Shown: one piece after another, positions 49,128-59,093 of the stretch | How positions within the stretch are numbered: the first letter of the stretch is position 1 | Layout: the number at the start of each line of letters is the position of its first letter | NCBI GenBank assembly: GCA_029962745.1 | Contig: CM057162.1 | Location: 10,882,871-10,946,870 of the forward strand | Source of the DNA: Echinometra lucunter | Taxonomy: Eukaryota; Echinodermata; Echinoidea; Camarodonta; Echinometridae | Length of the DNA stretch: 64,000 bases | Direction: 5' to 3' | The notes under the pieces: generated by a model | What the model saw: the letters and a program-made list of their open reading frames with translations, nothing else | Database searches by the model: none | Told to the model about the DNA's origin: nothing | Translations under genes and position numbers: made by a program

Positions 49128-50202
49128 TGATACTTCTCTTGCCTCTTTGTCTTCATTAAACTTCCTACAGTTATAGAAAACCATATAGTTTCACTAGTCG
49201 AGTAGCATAGTCCCTGGTTTCACTACTGAGTCATTTACTGGAATAAAGTGCAGGGCCTAATAAAGTTGCCCCCACAAGGTGCGATAATTGTTGTGAAAAG
49301 GGCTGAGCCAACAACAATTTCAAATCTACGACCTTAATAGAGGAAGTTCAAAATTCAAGGGTTAAAGGTCAATTGCTTTGACACTTCTCCCTTTCTCCAA
49401 GATTTGTTTCAGCTAAGAAATCCAGGAAAAACAATTTCAAGAATGATATGAAATTCTAACTCCACTGTGATTTGCTCAAGTTCTCAGTTCATAAGTGGTG
49501 TTAACTTATTTCACTCAGATCCAAATGAATTTTCCAAATTTGCTTTTTTGCTTGTTTTATGTTTTTGCTTTGCTTTGTACTGGCTATTCTATCTGTATTT
49601 TTTTCTACCTTGTTGGAAGTAAAACAGGTTTCATTTTTATAATCCTTTGTTTTGCTTTCTGGCATCATGAAAAGAAACATTTCTTTGTTTTGACGTAGTT
49701 GTAAAAAAAAATAAAATCTCTCGATACAACTAAAAGAAATATGAACAGATATTTTTCAACAAACCATATCAAACCATGTATGTTTGGTTTTCTTTTGCTC
49801 TTTTTTTAAACAGCAAGGTGCAACATAATTTTGAGAAAGGAAAATTGATTTGAGGATAAGGTGTAAAACGCCTCAAGCAAACTCCAGGCCATGAATGTCA
49901 CACCATGTCCTACATGGCATGAAATACCTTTGTGGAGAGAAGATTGAAAAAGAAAAAAAAAACAACTGAAGGGTTTCAAAAAACTTGGAAGGAACTTGGC
50001 TCGTTCTGGAACAATCTTGAGAATCCAAAGCGGTGAGAAGTTCCCCAAAGCATCTTAAATCTTCAGAGGTGCCACAGCTAGAGCAGGTGGGGACGGGAGT
50101 AGAGAGATAGGTCATTGCCTTACCTCTCATTGCATGGAAGTAGGTGTAATGATCGCGATAATTTCAATTGCGAAGTTTGCCTTCCAAATCTTTTCCCTTC
50201 CC
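49123..50202. other. No supported feature
   Basis: AT-rich sequence with short frames on both strands. Confidence 0.45.
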
Positions 50203-50656
50203 TTAAAGGCATTGGCTAACTTTGTGAACAGCCGAATACTTGTATTTGTACTCAAAAACCCTAAAACCAACCATAATTTGGAATGAAAAACTGTTAGTAA
50301 GCCGCAAACTGCGATTTAATTACTTTTGGTCTCAGGAGACAATAAATAAGTGGACAGTTTTGCTCAAGTTAAAAAAAAAGTTATCTGCCTCCCTCTGCGT
50401 GATACACCAATACACAAAGTGCGGTCTAGTGAGTCATGCGCGGATGCCCACCCCTTACGTCTAGTCTGTAGAACCGACCCGTATATATTTTTCAAACATT
50501 GGTTCACATTTCTAATATTTAAAAATACTTCCTGTGAATATCATACTTTGAAACTTTCAAACTGGTATTTTCACACTACATCCCTTATGTTTATCCCATT
50601 TTCAAGTAGCAAACTGAGTTTTTAAGAATTATAACAATGTTAACCAATGCCTTTAA
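50203..50656. mobile_element. TTAAAGG element, family D copy 2, uninterrupted
   Basis: 454 bp, ends ttaaaggcattggctaac and gttaaccaatgcctttaa. Aligned with copy 1 it shares accaaccataatttggaatg, aaactgttagtaag and tcccattttcaagtagca. It has a single caatgt where copy 1 has an insertion, and one instance of the unit that copy 1 has duplicated. Confidence 0.85.
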
Positions 50657-50933
50657 AGCTTTTTCTTCCTGATTTTGTTCCTTTTTTTAACTAACAAAAT
50701 CTTATGAGGTGCCAGCCCAGAAGAGAGAACGTGGGATGAGACCAGAAAGATAGGTAGTGAAGAGGAATCTGTGAAGAATGATTAATAATTGTGATCATTA
50801 ATATCATAATATCTATCTTCGTGAAGTTTAGCATGGATATTTCGAGCTTTGCATTAAACCGATACCAATGTTCCAGCAATGATGAATACACTATGGGCTT
50901 CCGGAAGTTTCTCACATGGAAAGTTATTCTTCA

Positions 50934-51080
50934 GGGCCCCGTTTCATAAAACTTGTTAAAAATAACAAGTTGCTATAACTGTTACAAGCTACTCATATCC
51001 TTGCGTCTGATTGGCTGAGAGCAACTTTGTCACAGAAATGTGGCAGTTGTTACTGATAACAAGTTTTATGAAACGGGGGC
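50934..51080. repeat. Short inverted-repeat element, family A copy 3
   Basis: 147 bp, gggccccgtttcataaaac at the left, gttttatgaaacgggggc at the right; same interior as the copies at 594 and 10317, including ctgattggctgagagcaa. Confidence 0.85.
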
Positions 51081-51719
51081 TTTGGAATGTATTGCAAGAT
51101 GCAAGAGAATGCTGCCTGGCAGAGTCAGGTCTAAATCATGAGGGATCATATTTGTAACCATGGAAGCCTAGATGCAAATTAAATCATTTCAGTCCATCTC
51201 TTTCCTTCCTTAAAATTTTCTTTACAAGATTTACAAAGATACCATAAACGACTGCAATGCAAATCTTTCTGCAGGGAAATGCTGCTACCTTTTTAAAAGA
51301 ATAAGTATATGTATGAAAATCTAAGGAGACTAGAATAAAACAGAGATGGTATGTGGCTCAGAAACTTTGAAGACAGAAGAATCCCCCATCAATGAAAAAA
51401 AAAATGCTCTAAAAATTCTTCAGAAACTGTTCGATATTCATCTTTGTCACTCTGTGATTGCTTCTCTGCAATTTTCATGTCCATACAGAATACTTTGCAA
51501 TGAGCGTATCAAATCCTTCCCTAAACACGCTAAACGGGACCTTTAAATGATAGTGATTTTCAACCGCGCGTGAGAAATGTGTCAGCATCGTTAGGAAATG
51601 AGGGTAGTTTTCAGAGCATGACCAAGATGCTATCCCGTCACATAGTTGTGAATGCGACACATTACTGTCTGCGAGGGTGATGAATTATAGATCTAATATC
51701 TCCCCATTTTCCTCATGAT
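51081..51719. other. No supported feature
   Basis: AT-rich; only frames of at most 66 codons. Confidence 0.45.
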
Positions 51720-51884
51720 TTTTCTCTCGGTCTCTCTCCTCTCTACGTCCCCATCATCTCTCTCTTTCTCTCCCTCCATCTCTCCCTCACCTCCATCTCT
51801 CCCCCTCTCTCTCTCCCCCTCTCTCTCTTTCTCTCTATTTCCACCTTCATCTCTCTCCCCCCTCTATCTATCTCCCCCTCCATT
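51720..51884 (+). repeat. CT-rich pyrimidine tract
   Basis: About 165 bp of tctctc, ccctc and ccatctc units, nearly purine-free on the plus strand. Confidence 0.85.
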
Positions 51885-51966
51885 TTAACCCGTTGATGAC
51901 TAAAGTCTCTCATTCCCAAATAGGCTTAATACACGGGTCACCCGGTTCCAACAGCCAATAGGTTAA
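51885..51966. repeat. 82 bp element with TTAACC...GGTTAA ends, family C
   Basis: Starts ttaacccgttgatgac and ends agccaataggttaa. It is the reverse-complement match of 12827-12906 and abuts the CT-rich tract on its left. Confidence 0.7.
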
Positions 51967-52179
51967 CAGCCCAAGTGTCTGGTCTTATTTCTCTCTTTGA
52001 GAGAAAGTGGTAAGATATATATATTAGGCCATAATAGGAGCGACACCAATGTATTTTGATGGGGGGGGGCTATTTTCTGTTTGTTTTTTTTTTAACTTCG
52101 CTCACAAGCGAGTTTATTTACACTGTCAATGAACAAATAGGGCTATTACATAGTTGTATAACCCTACCCCCTTCACACA

Positions 52180-52207
<28 letters not shown>
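52180..52207 (+). repeat. (CA)n microsatellite
   Basis: About 14 CA units, potential Z-DNA. Confidence 0.95.
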
Positions 52208-52210
<3 letters not shown>

Positions 52211-52329
52211 TCTTTCTTCTTCTTCTCCTTTTTTTGTGATCACTTGAAAAATCAAAGAGGGGCAGCCACCCCCTGCCCCTCAATAGCACCACCAATGGCC
52301 CTATCACTTTAATAGAAGACATATAGTGT

Positions 52330-52400
52330 CTTGCCATGGCTTGAAACCACGACCTTCCTATCTAAGTCAAGTGATCCAATCACTCAACTTCATCCAGACT
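52330..52400 (-). mobile_element. Possible tRNA-like SINE head
   Basis: Read on the minus strand: an A-box-like gttgagtgattgg, then a B-box-like ggtttcaagcc (52338-52348), with gtcgtgg before it, the usual order of tRNA-derived SINE heads. Downstream (lower coordinates) the similarity fades, so this may be an old fragment. Not a tRNA gene. Confidence 0.4.
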
Positions 52401-53185
52401 TCTACAGGCCATTGGGGCTGTCAATTTGCCAAATACCCTGATTGTATTTTCTTGTTCTATTAACTCCTAAACTGAATGATAATATTCTCTCTCTCTCTCT
52501 CTCTCTCCCCCACTCATGCACACACTGCTTGCTCCTGTGTGCAATGGGATCTGACATGATTTCCAAAGACCCTGGAAAAATAACTGACCTAGGAATAATT
52601 AACAAATCATGAAAAAGAATGCGAGGAGGTGATGGTTGTTGGGAAATTTCATCTCGATTCCCCATTCCTCACACAAGGGCTTGATTCCATTTTTTCTATC
52701 AGCCTCAATTTTAAGAGTCACTGAGGACCCTGGCAGAGACACCAGGATGACACGTATGACCAAGGGACGCATTCTCTCTGCTTTACTGCATCTCATCAAA
52801 ATCAGGCAGGAGGGGAAATAATGTGTCCTTCATAGAGAAATCGGTCTAGCGTTTGATAACCGAGAAGGATTCCGTAAGCTTCGGTTGGGAAACCAAAATA
52901 TTGCTATGCCGTGTGGATGTTATAAATAATTGACACAGGGAATAAAGGAGGGAAGGGGGAAGGAAACAGATGAAAAATGTTTGAGGGGCACCGTTTGTGA
53001 GGGTCCTATGTTTCTTTGCTGTTTTATTTTGTAAAAATCATGTATTCACAATTTCATATCCTGAGTAATTTCTGGGTACTCATCAGTGAAAATAAAATGA
53101 AAAGGGAGCAGAGAAAGCGGTTCCATGGCATTTCTCAGACGACAATTGCTCACATGGAAAATCTGCACATTAAATAAAACATAAA
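52401..53185. other. No supported gene; CT microsatellite
   Basis: (CT)11 lies at 52486-52507. Overlapping frames on both strands at 52402-52821 include that repeat and are unrecognised. Confidence 0.45.
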
Positions 53186-53280
53186 ACCTAACCCCAAACC
53201 TAACACTAAGCTTAATCCTTATCCTCACATCATTCTGAACCAAAACCTATATCAAAACCCTAACCGTAACCCTAACCCCA
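53186..53280 (+). repeat. Degenerate telomere-like CCCTAA stretch
   Basis: Scattered aaccctaac, aaacctaac and aaccctaaccgtaaccct words. Imperfect and separated by other sequence. Confidence 0.6.
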
Positions 53281-53431
53281 CGTCTTCCGAGAAATTAAGA
53301 CAGGAGCAATTATCACAGGAGCAAATGTCTGGTCATGAGAGAAAGCACAGAGAGAGCTCTGGAAACTGGAACAGAGCCCTTGTGAAATCCCAAAGAAATA
53401 TACAAGTTTCCATTAACAAAATAATGGTGGA

Positions 53432-53545
53432 ATGTATCAGGGATAGGGTTAGGGCAAGGATTAAGGTTGGAATTTGGGTTGTGCTTAGGATTAGGATACA
53501 GTAGGGCTGGGATTGGGTTTAGGGTTAGGGTTATGATCTGATTAA
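53432..53545 (+). repeat. Degenerate telomere-like TTAGGG stretch, opposite orientation
   Basis: Words atagggttagggc, gcttaggattagg and gggtttagggttagggtt. It is inverted relative to the stretch 150-350 bp upstream, so the pair forms a loose head-to-head arrangement. Confidence 0.6.
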
Positions 53546-53610
53546 GGTAATAGAAAGAAAGCTATCATCTGGGTTAGGATAACTTGTGTGGTGGAGTATT
53601 CTGCATTAAC

Positions 53611-53990
53611 TGTTGTTCCCAAATTTCTAGGGGAACTTGACTTCAGATGACTGCTGGCTCAATGGTCCTGTCACTAAAAAAGTCAACAACTTTGTTCATA
53701 AAGCTCATCTTAAACATAGGGTTAGAGTTAAGGTTTGGGTCAGGACATGTGGAGGGCATATTCCACAGCTGTTCCAAAAATTCTACCAAGACACAATTTG
53801 AGGAGACTTCCGGCTCTACGGCCACACAAATAAAGTCCATGATGTTGTCCATTAGTTTCAGGCTTAGCGTTAGGGCTAGGACTAGGACTAGGTTTGTAGG
53901 GTATTCAGCAGTTGTTCCACAATTTCCGCAGGGACACAATTTGAGCATGCTTCCATCTCGTTGGTCTTGTCCATAAAGTCATTGACATTG
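53611..53990 (+). repeat. Minisatellite of about 143-156 bp with telomere-like cores
   Basis: The phrase tgttcc...aatttc...ggacacaatttgag...ttcc recurs at 53614, 53770 and 53913. Each full unit also carries a short G-rich run such as atagggttagagttaaggtt or gttagggctaggactagg. Opposed open frames across it (53643-53948 minus, 53647-53976 plus) are repeat-derived, not a gene. Confidence 0.7.
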
Positions 53991-54756
53991 CCCATGAATG
54001 TCACCTCCATTCAAGCAACAACTTGAATGACCTTTGACCTCAAGCCTAGTCATCATCCAACCGGATTCCAGGCGTCTTTTAATCTGTGTTAATGTATTCT
54101 CCAATTAGAGCAGGGAAGTAATAAATGACACAATTTCTCCTTCTCACGTTTTCTTTGAGAGTGGGGGTAAGACGGGGTATCACTGATACTAAAGTGTTTT
54201 CACTTCATTTTTTTTTTCTGAAAGTGATTTGAGGCAATGTACCGGCATGCAGATAAAGTTAATTCATGCTTTAAAGCAGGGTGCTTGGAAAAACCAACAA
54301 ACGTTATTTATCAAGTCATTTATTTATCAAGTTATATCACAATTCGTCTTTTTTATTTATGCTCTTAGGGAGGGGCAAAGGGGTATCACTGAAAGTAAAA
54401 TGTTATCATTTTCATGTTTTCTCAAAGTGATGGGGCAAGCAACTGTATAAGAATAAAAATAGTCAATTCATACTTGGATGCAGGGTGCTAGGGAATTATT
54501 TATATGGCAAATGCTTAAATAAGGGAATGATAAACAAAAAACTTAATCTATGACAACTTAATACCTTTCCTAACAGCACGAACAATGGCTGATTGCTCTT
54601 ATGAAGAGCCTACTGCTCTGCCCCCCCCCTCCCCCCACCCCCAAGCTAAATCTTGCACCTGGAAATTGTTGTATTTGTTCAGCCGGTCATACGTTTGATT
54701 TCTCCTTCTTTTTTTTTCCTTTCCTGACTCTTTTCATTCTACTTCAATCATTAAAT
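53991..54756. other. No supported feature
   Basis: AT-rich with a C-run near 54620-54640. Confidence 0.45.
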
Positions 54757-55115
54757 ATTTCTTTCTTTCTTTCTTCATCCGTCTTTCTTTCTTTCTCTTT
54801 CTTTGTTTATTCATTCATTCATTCATTCATTCATTCATTCCTTTCTTTCTTTCTTTCCTTCTTTCTTCTTTCTTTCCTGCCTTTCTTTCTTCCTTTCTTT
54901 CTTTCTTTCTTTCTTTTCTTCTTTCCTTCCTTTCTTTCTTTCTTCCTTTCTTTCTTTCCTTCCTTTCTTTATTTCTTTCTTTCCTTCCTGCCTTTCTTTC
55001 TTTCTTTCTTGATATATTCATTCTGTATTCATTTCTATACTACTATATTTTGTTCTTTTCTTTCTTCTATTTTATCCATTCATTCATTCATTTATTCATT
55101 TATCTATTTATTTAT
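54757..55115 (+). repeat. (TTTC)n and (ATTC)n microsatellite block
   Basis: Long imperfect CTTT repeats with an ATTC run near 54810-54840 and another near 55075-55105. The 176-codon Phe/Ser-rich frame at 54601-55131 is almost entirely repeat translation. Confidence 0.95.
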
Positions 55116-56184
55116 CATCTTTGCTTGTTAAAGATTTCTATGAATAATACTGTTCACTGCTAAAGCACTCTTACTAATACATCAGTCTGAGGTATACTAC
55201 CAACTATTTCTGACCTCTTTTTCAACTCTTTCCAACCTGTATACAGAACCAATATTTTGCAAAGTTGATTTCATTTCGTTGGCCTAGTGTAACATATACA
55301 GACTAGAAAAAGTCTTTATTTTATTCATTTCTCTTAAAACCAATAACGTTATCTCCTACAGCCATCTTCCATCTTTTAACTTTCAAAACTGTATTGCTTA
55401 AAAAATTCTATGAATTAAGGATGACATTTTATTAATATCATATCTTGTCATAACATCTCTTCCACAGTTCTTGAGGGTATGTGGAAAAAAGCAGAAGTCA
55501 AAGTTTAGAAGGGGGCATCCCCCGGGAGCGTTGTAGACGCGTCTACCAATTGAGGTAATTTCCTTAGAAGACAAAGTCAAAGTCAGCGCCAACAATCATG
55601 TTTTCTTTTTTCACTTCCGGCCCTTATTTGGCTAAAACAAGCAACTTTGACACAAATGTTTGTATAAGAAAATAACAGAACTGACAGGCCTAAATTTCCT
55701 TGAAGCACTACTATAGCCAAATTAAACCCTCTCCTCTCATATCATACATGGCAAGACATGTGCCCCATGAAAGTTCTAGTCTAGTTCTGTTAAGTGTACC
55801 ATAATATAGACAGTGTCTGATTTTAATAGGGACTGAAAGTTTAATTGTTTATTTTTTTTAATTCAAAGTATTCAAAGTAAAAATAGATAGGATTACCCCA
55901 ATCCTTTATTAACTTCATTCAGTAAAAACAGATATATTTGAAAGTGAAGGATAGCAAAGAAGGAAGAGGGAGGGTCAGGGAGGGGGTACTTTGTGGGTGC
56001 AAACCTTTATCTGTGGAAATGCGTATATTTGGTACATGTATGTCTGAAGTGTGAGACTATGAAAGACCCTGCACTATACATGTAGCTGCTCTTAACACCA
56101 TATTTGATACATTAAGTTAGGCTGTACCCAAGGCTTTAGCATTTTTGTTTCAGTATCAGAATAGGATATGGGGCTGCCGACTAG
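55116..56184. other. No supported feature
   Basis: Apparently unique, AT-rich; a GC-richer patch with agacgcgtct near 55530. Confidence 0.4.
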
Positions 56185-56250
56185 AAAGGGGGGGGGGCAG
56201 GGACAGCGGAGGGGAGCGGGAGTGGACAGGAAAGGCAGGGCGGGGAGGGG
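56185..56250 (+). repeat. G-rich purine tract
   Basis: ggggggggg followed by many GGGG and GGAGGGG blocks; G-quadruplex-capable. Confidence 0.8.
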
Positions 56251-56659
56251 AGGGGACGGTGTCCTACATAGGCATCACACAATACTGCCCGACATACATG
56301 TACTTTGACAAAAGGAAGCACGTGACATATCAACAAAATTTGAGTTACTGATAATTTCATGTTTTACCTAGTATGCTCTTCTTCCGGGCCAAATTTTATG
56401 CATGAATGTTCACGCTGCAAAGAGATATGTTAGGCAAGGCATCCTGGTATTGTGCTGACGTTAGTAGAAATGACTGATACATTTTGCTCTTTTACAAGAA
56501 ATGTTGCTTTTGTCACTTGCTTCCTAGGGCAGGTTAATAAACTACACAGTGTATTTCATCTGTTGATCTCACTGTACAGATGGATATTTCTATCAAGTAC
56601 AGTCTACATCAGAGTTCTTGTAATGTTACAGCATTAAAAAATTTCAACTGAAAGCGGGC

Positions 56660-56775
56660 AGACAGGTCAAGTGAATTTGACTTGACCACCACATTCCCTT
56701 GTAACACCTTACCAATTAATCATTAATTAGCTCTTGATTTTACAGGAAATGAATAATTAATTAAAATTCTTCTGT
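56660..56775. promoter_or_regulatory. Possible regulatory patch: Nkx2-like palindrome and TAATTA cluster
   Basis: 56665-56687 is an 8 bp inverted pair ggtcaagt / acttgacc with a 7 bp spacer. It contains TCAAGTG, the Nkx2-class core. Then cattccctt, and attaatcattaattag and gaataattaattaa near 56715-56765. Homeodomain-style sites; conservation untested. Confidence 0.25.
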
Positions 56776-57483
56776 CGTTTGTGTCATCAATGAGTCAGGA
56801 CAAGAGAAAAGACTGACAAATGTTAACTCTTACAGTGCCGATGGCATGTATATGTGCCCAAGAGACTTTACATTTTTGATCTACCATTACTCCACTTAGA
56901 ATAATGGATATGATCATGAAAATATGTCAAAGTTTAGAGGATGAATATAGTATTTAAAATATCTATCAGTCACTATATGCTACTACAGGATATTTTTTTT
57001 GTAAACTGTAGATTTTGGAAAGGATCCATTCTTATTTTAGTATAAAGCAATAGCAAACAAATGAGACATGAAAACGGAAAGGTCAAGAGGGAAGCTCATT
57101 TCTATTTCTAAATAATTTTCATTCAAGATATTGAAGTAAAGGAAATGTTTGGTATCTTTTGAAAGGGTAATAAATTTTCCACAACTTTTGTGTACAACTT
57201 ATCTGTATAGAAATTACCGATGAAGACTTCTGGGCATTTGAAAAGCAAGCATTGTTCATGATGTGGTAGAATTTGGGAGCAAGCAAAACCCCTTGGCACT
57301 GTAAGAGTTAAGGAATGGTCACATAGTAACCAAGCATTGATTCATTACAGCTCTCATATTGTTGCTATGTGACCAGCCATTACGCTTACTTCTAACTCTT
57401 TATTTTCAATTCCTGTTTCAAGCTAACAACTGGTTCTGGTAATGAAATAACATTTCAAAAGAAAGTCAATGAAGCGTCCCTGT
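56776..57483. other. No supported feature
   Basis: AT-rich sequence with no coding or repeat evidence that I can support. Confidence 0.4.
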
Positions 57484-57912
57484 TTTCAAGAAGTGACAGA
57501 TACGAGGAAAATCGCAAATTTTTCAATTTGAGTTTTTCGCATGTTGGACATCTTTCACCAATATCTTGAACCTCACAGAGTTTCAGACCGCGTAATAATG
57601 ACTAATTACATGTACGTAACTATGGCAATGACGTCAACAAGGAAAATACCTAGTAAAAGGATTTTTCTGTTTTCACGAAGTGAAGGCTTTCAGCCGTCCC
57701 GCATGTTTTACAGTGTGGGCTGAGTTCCGTTACTTCATGAAAAAATTTTAGAGAGCACGTCTTCGATTTGAATACGTGATCGCACACAATTAGGTCAAAT
57801 GCGTGCTCATCAAGTCCCATTTGTTTAACATGCGTGCGGCTGAGATCCGTCACTTCGTGAAAACAAAATCACAGTGGGACCTTGAATTTTGCGTTTTCAC
57901 GAAATGACAGCA
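57484..57912. repeat. Element with repeated TTTTCACGAAGTGAC motif in both orientations
   Basis: gttttcaagaagtgacag (57482), gttttcacgaagtgaagg (57669) and gttttcacgaaatgacagc (57893) point one way. ttccgttacttcatgaaaa (57725) and atccgtcacttcgtgaaaa (57845) point the other, each preceded by ggctgag and spaced 120 bp. Inverted plus direct copies in 430 bp suggest a transposon end or an unusual repeat. Confidence 0.65.
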
Positions 57913-58918
57913 ATGTTTACACCTTGTTTTCTTCTAAAATATAAAAGGAATATGCAAATGATTAATAATGAAGATTGTTCAGAATATGTCCTGTACGAGG
58001 ATATAAAATTTATTCACCCCTCATACATCAGCAACATTTCTTTGCTCCAATAATATCTTTAGGCAAGAGACAGCAAGGAACTGCATGAAGGAGATCACTT
58101 GGCTTGAGAACATCCACAAAAGTGAATGAAAGCTACCCTATCAAGTCTTCAAATCTGTACGACCATTACAAATTACAGGTACAGACGTATGGGGTGTGTT
58201 ACCCATTGAGGCTTACAGCACCTCGTCTAAAGGGGCGCGTACATTGGCCATGTTTGCGAAAGGCAGAGCTTGATGTTTCACAATGCACTGTGGCATCTTT
58301 CTTTGATCACTCAAGTTAGCAGTATGTTGAACAGATGGCTCGCAAGAGTACACTTTGTCAATCTTCATGATCAAAATGGCGGCAAGGAATCACCCCATCC
58401 GTAATTCTGAATAGCGCCCTCTAAATGTCGTATCACACAGACTTTAAGGTTGGTAGAAGCTTAAACTACATGAGCAGATGAGCTGTGTTTTATGAGACAG
58501 CAAATTCTCGCCTAATGAAAGGAAATAAAAAGACTAACTAGTAATGAAATAGTTGCGAGTGCAACTTGTTCAATTACATGTCATTACAATATTCAATGTT
58601 GTGCAAATCAGACTGATTTTTTTTTGTTCCCCTCCTTTGCCTTTTTTAACAGTTTGCATATACATGTATATTTCCTGTTATAACTGTTTGGAAGACATCT
58701 ATTATTTCGTGTTGATCGAGCAGTTTAAGTTTTATTAAATTCAATTTACTTAATTTCTGTCATTGTGACACCCATGATCACTCTCAAAAGAAACATCACA
58801 GAATCTTTCTAGCCAAATTGAAATGATTCAGCTCAAAATGTAAAAGGAGAACGATACTAGCCAGGTTCGAATTGTCACTTTCCATCAATCATCGAAAAAA
58901 TCTTCACGACACAAAACA
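57913..58918. other. No supported feature
   Basis: A 71-codon plus frame (58104-58319) is unrecognised; otherwise AT-rich. Confidence 0.4.
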
Positions 58919-59093
58919 AAGCAAAACGTCAGATCTTATACCTCCTACATTTTGGAGTGCAAACTTCGTGGCAGAAAATGAAACAAAATGTCAGATCTTA
59001 TACCTCCTGAATTTGGGGCTACCAAACTTTGTGACATAACATGAAGCAAAACGTCAATTCTCATCTCTTCTGAGTTTGGGGGTGCAGGGGGGC
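58919..59093 (+). repeat. 62 bp tandem repeat, three units
   Basis: gcaaaacgtcagatcttata (58921) recurs as acaaaatgtcagatcttata (58983) and gcaaaacgtcaattctcat (59045), always followed by cctcct- or ctcttct-like sequence and later tttgggg. Period 62 bp. Confidence 0.85.

Noticed and set aside
594..51080. Target-site duplications for the three family A copies
   Set aside because: Flanking matches are 0-3 bp and inconsistent among copies, so no duplication is claimed.
53643..53976. Two opposed open frames of about 100 codons
   Set aside because: Both lie in a minisatellite; each repeats parts of itself.
54601..55131. 176-codon open frame, the longest in the window
   Set aside because: Nearly all of it is a CTTT/ATTC microsatellite; frames on the other strand and phases are also open for the same reason.
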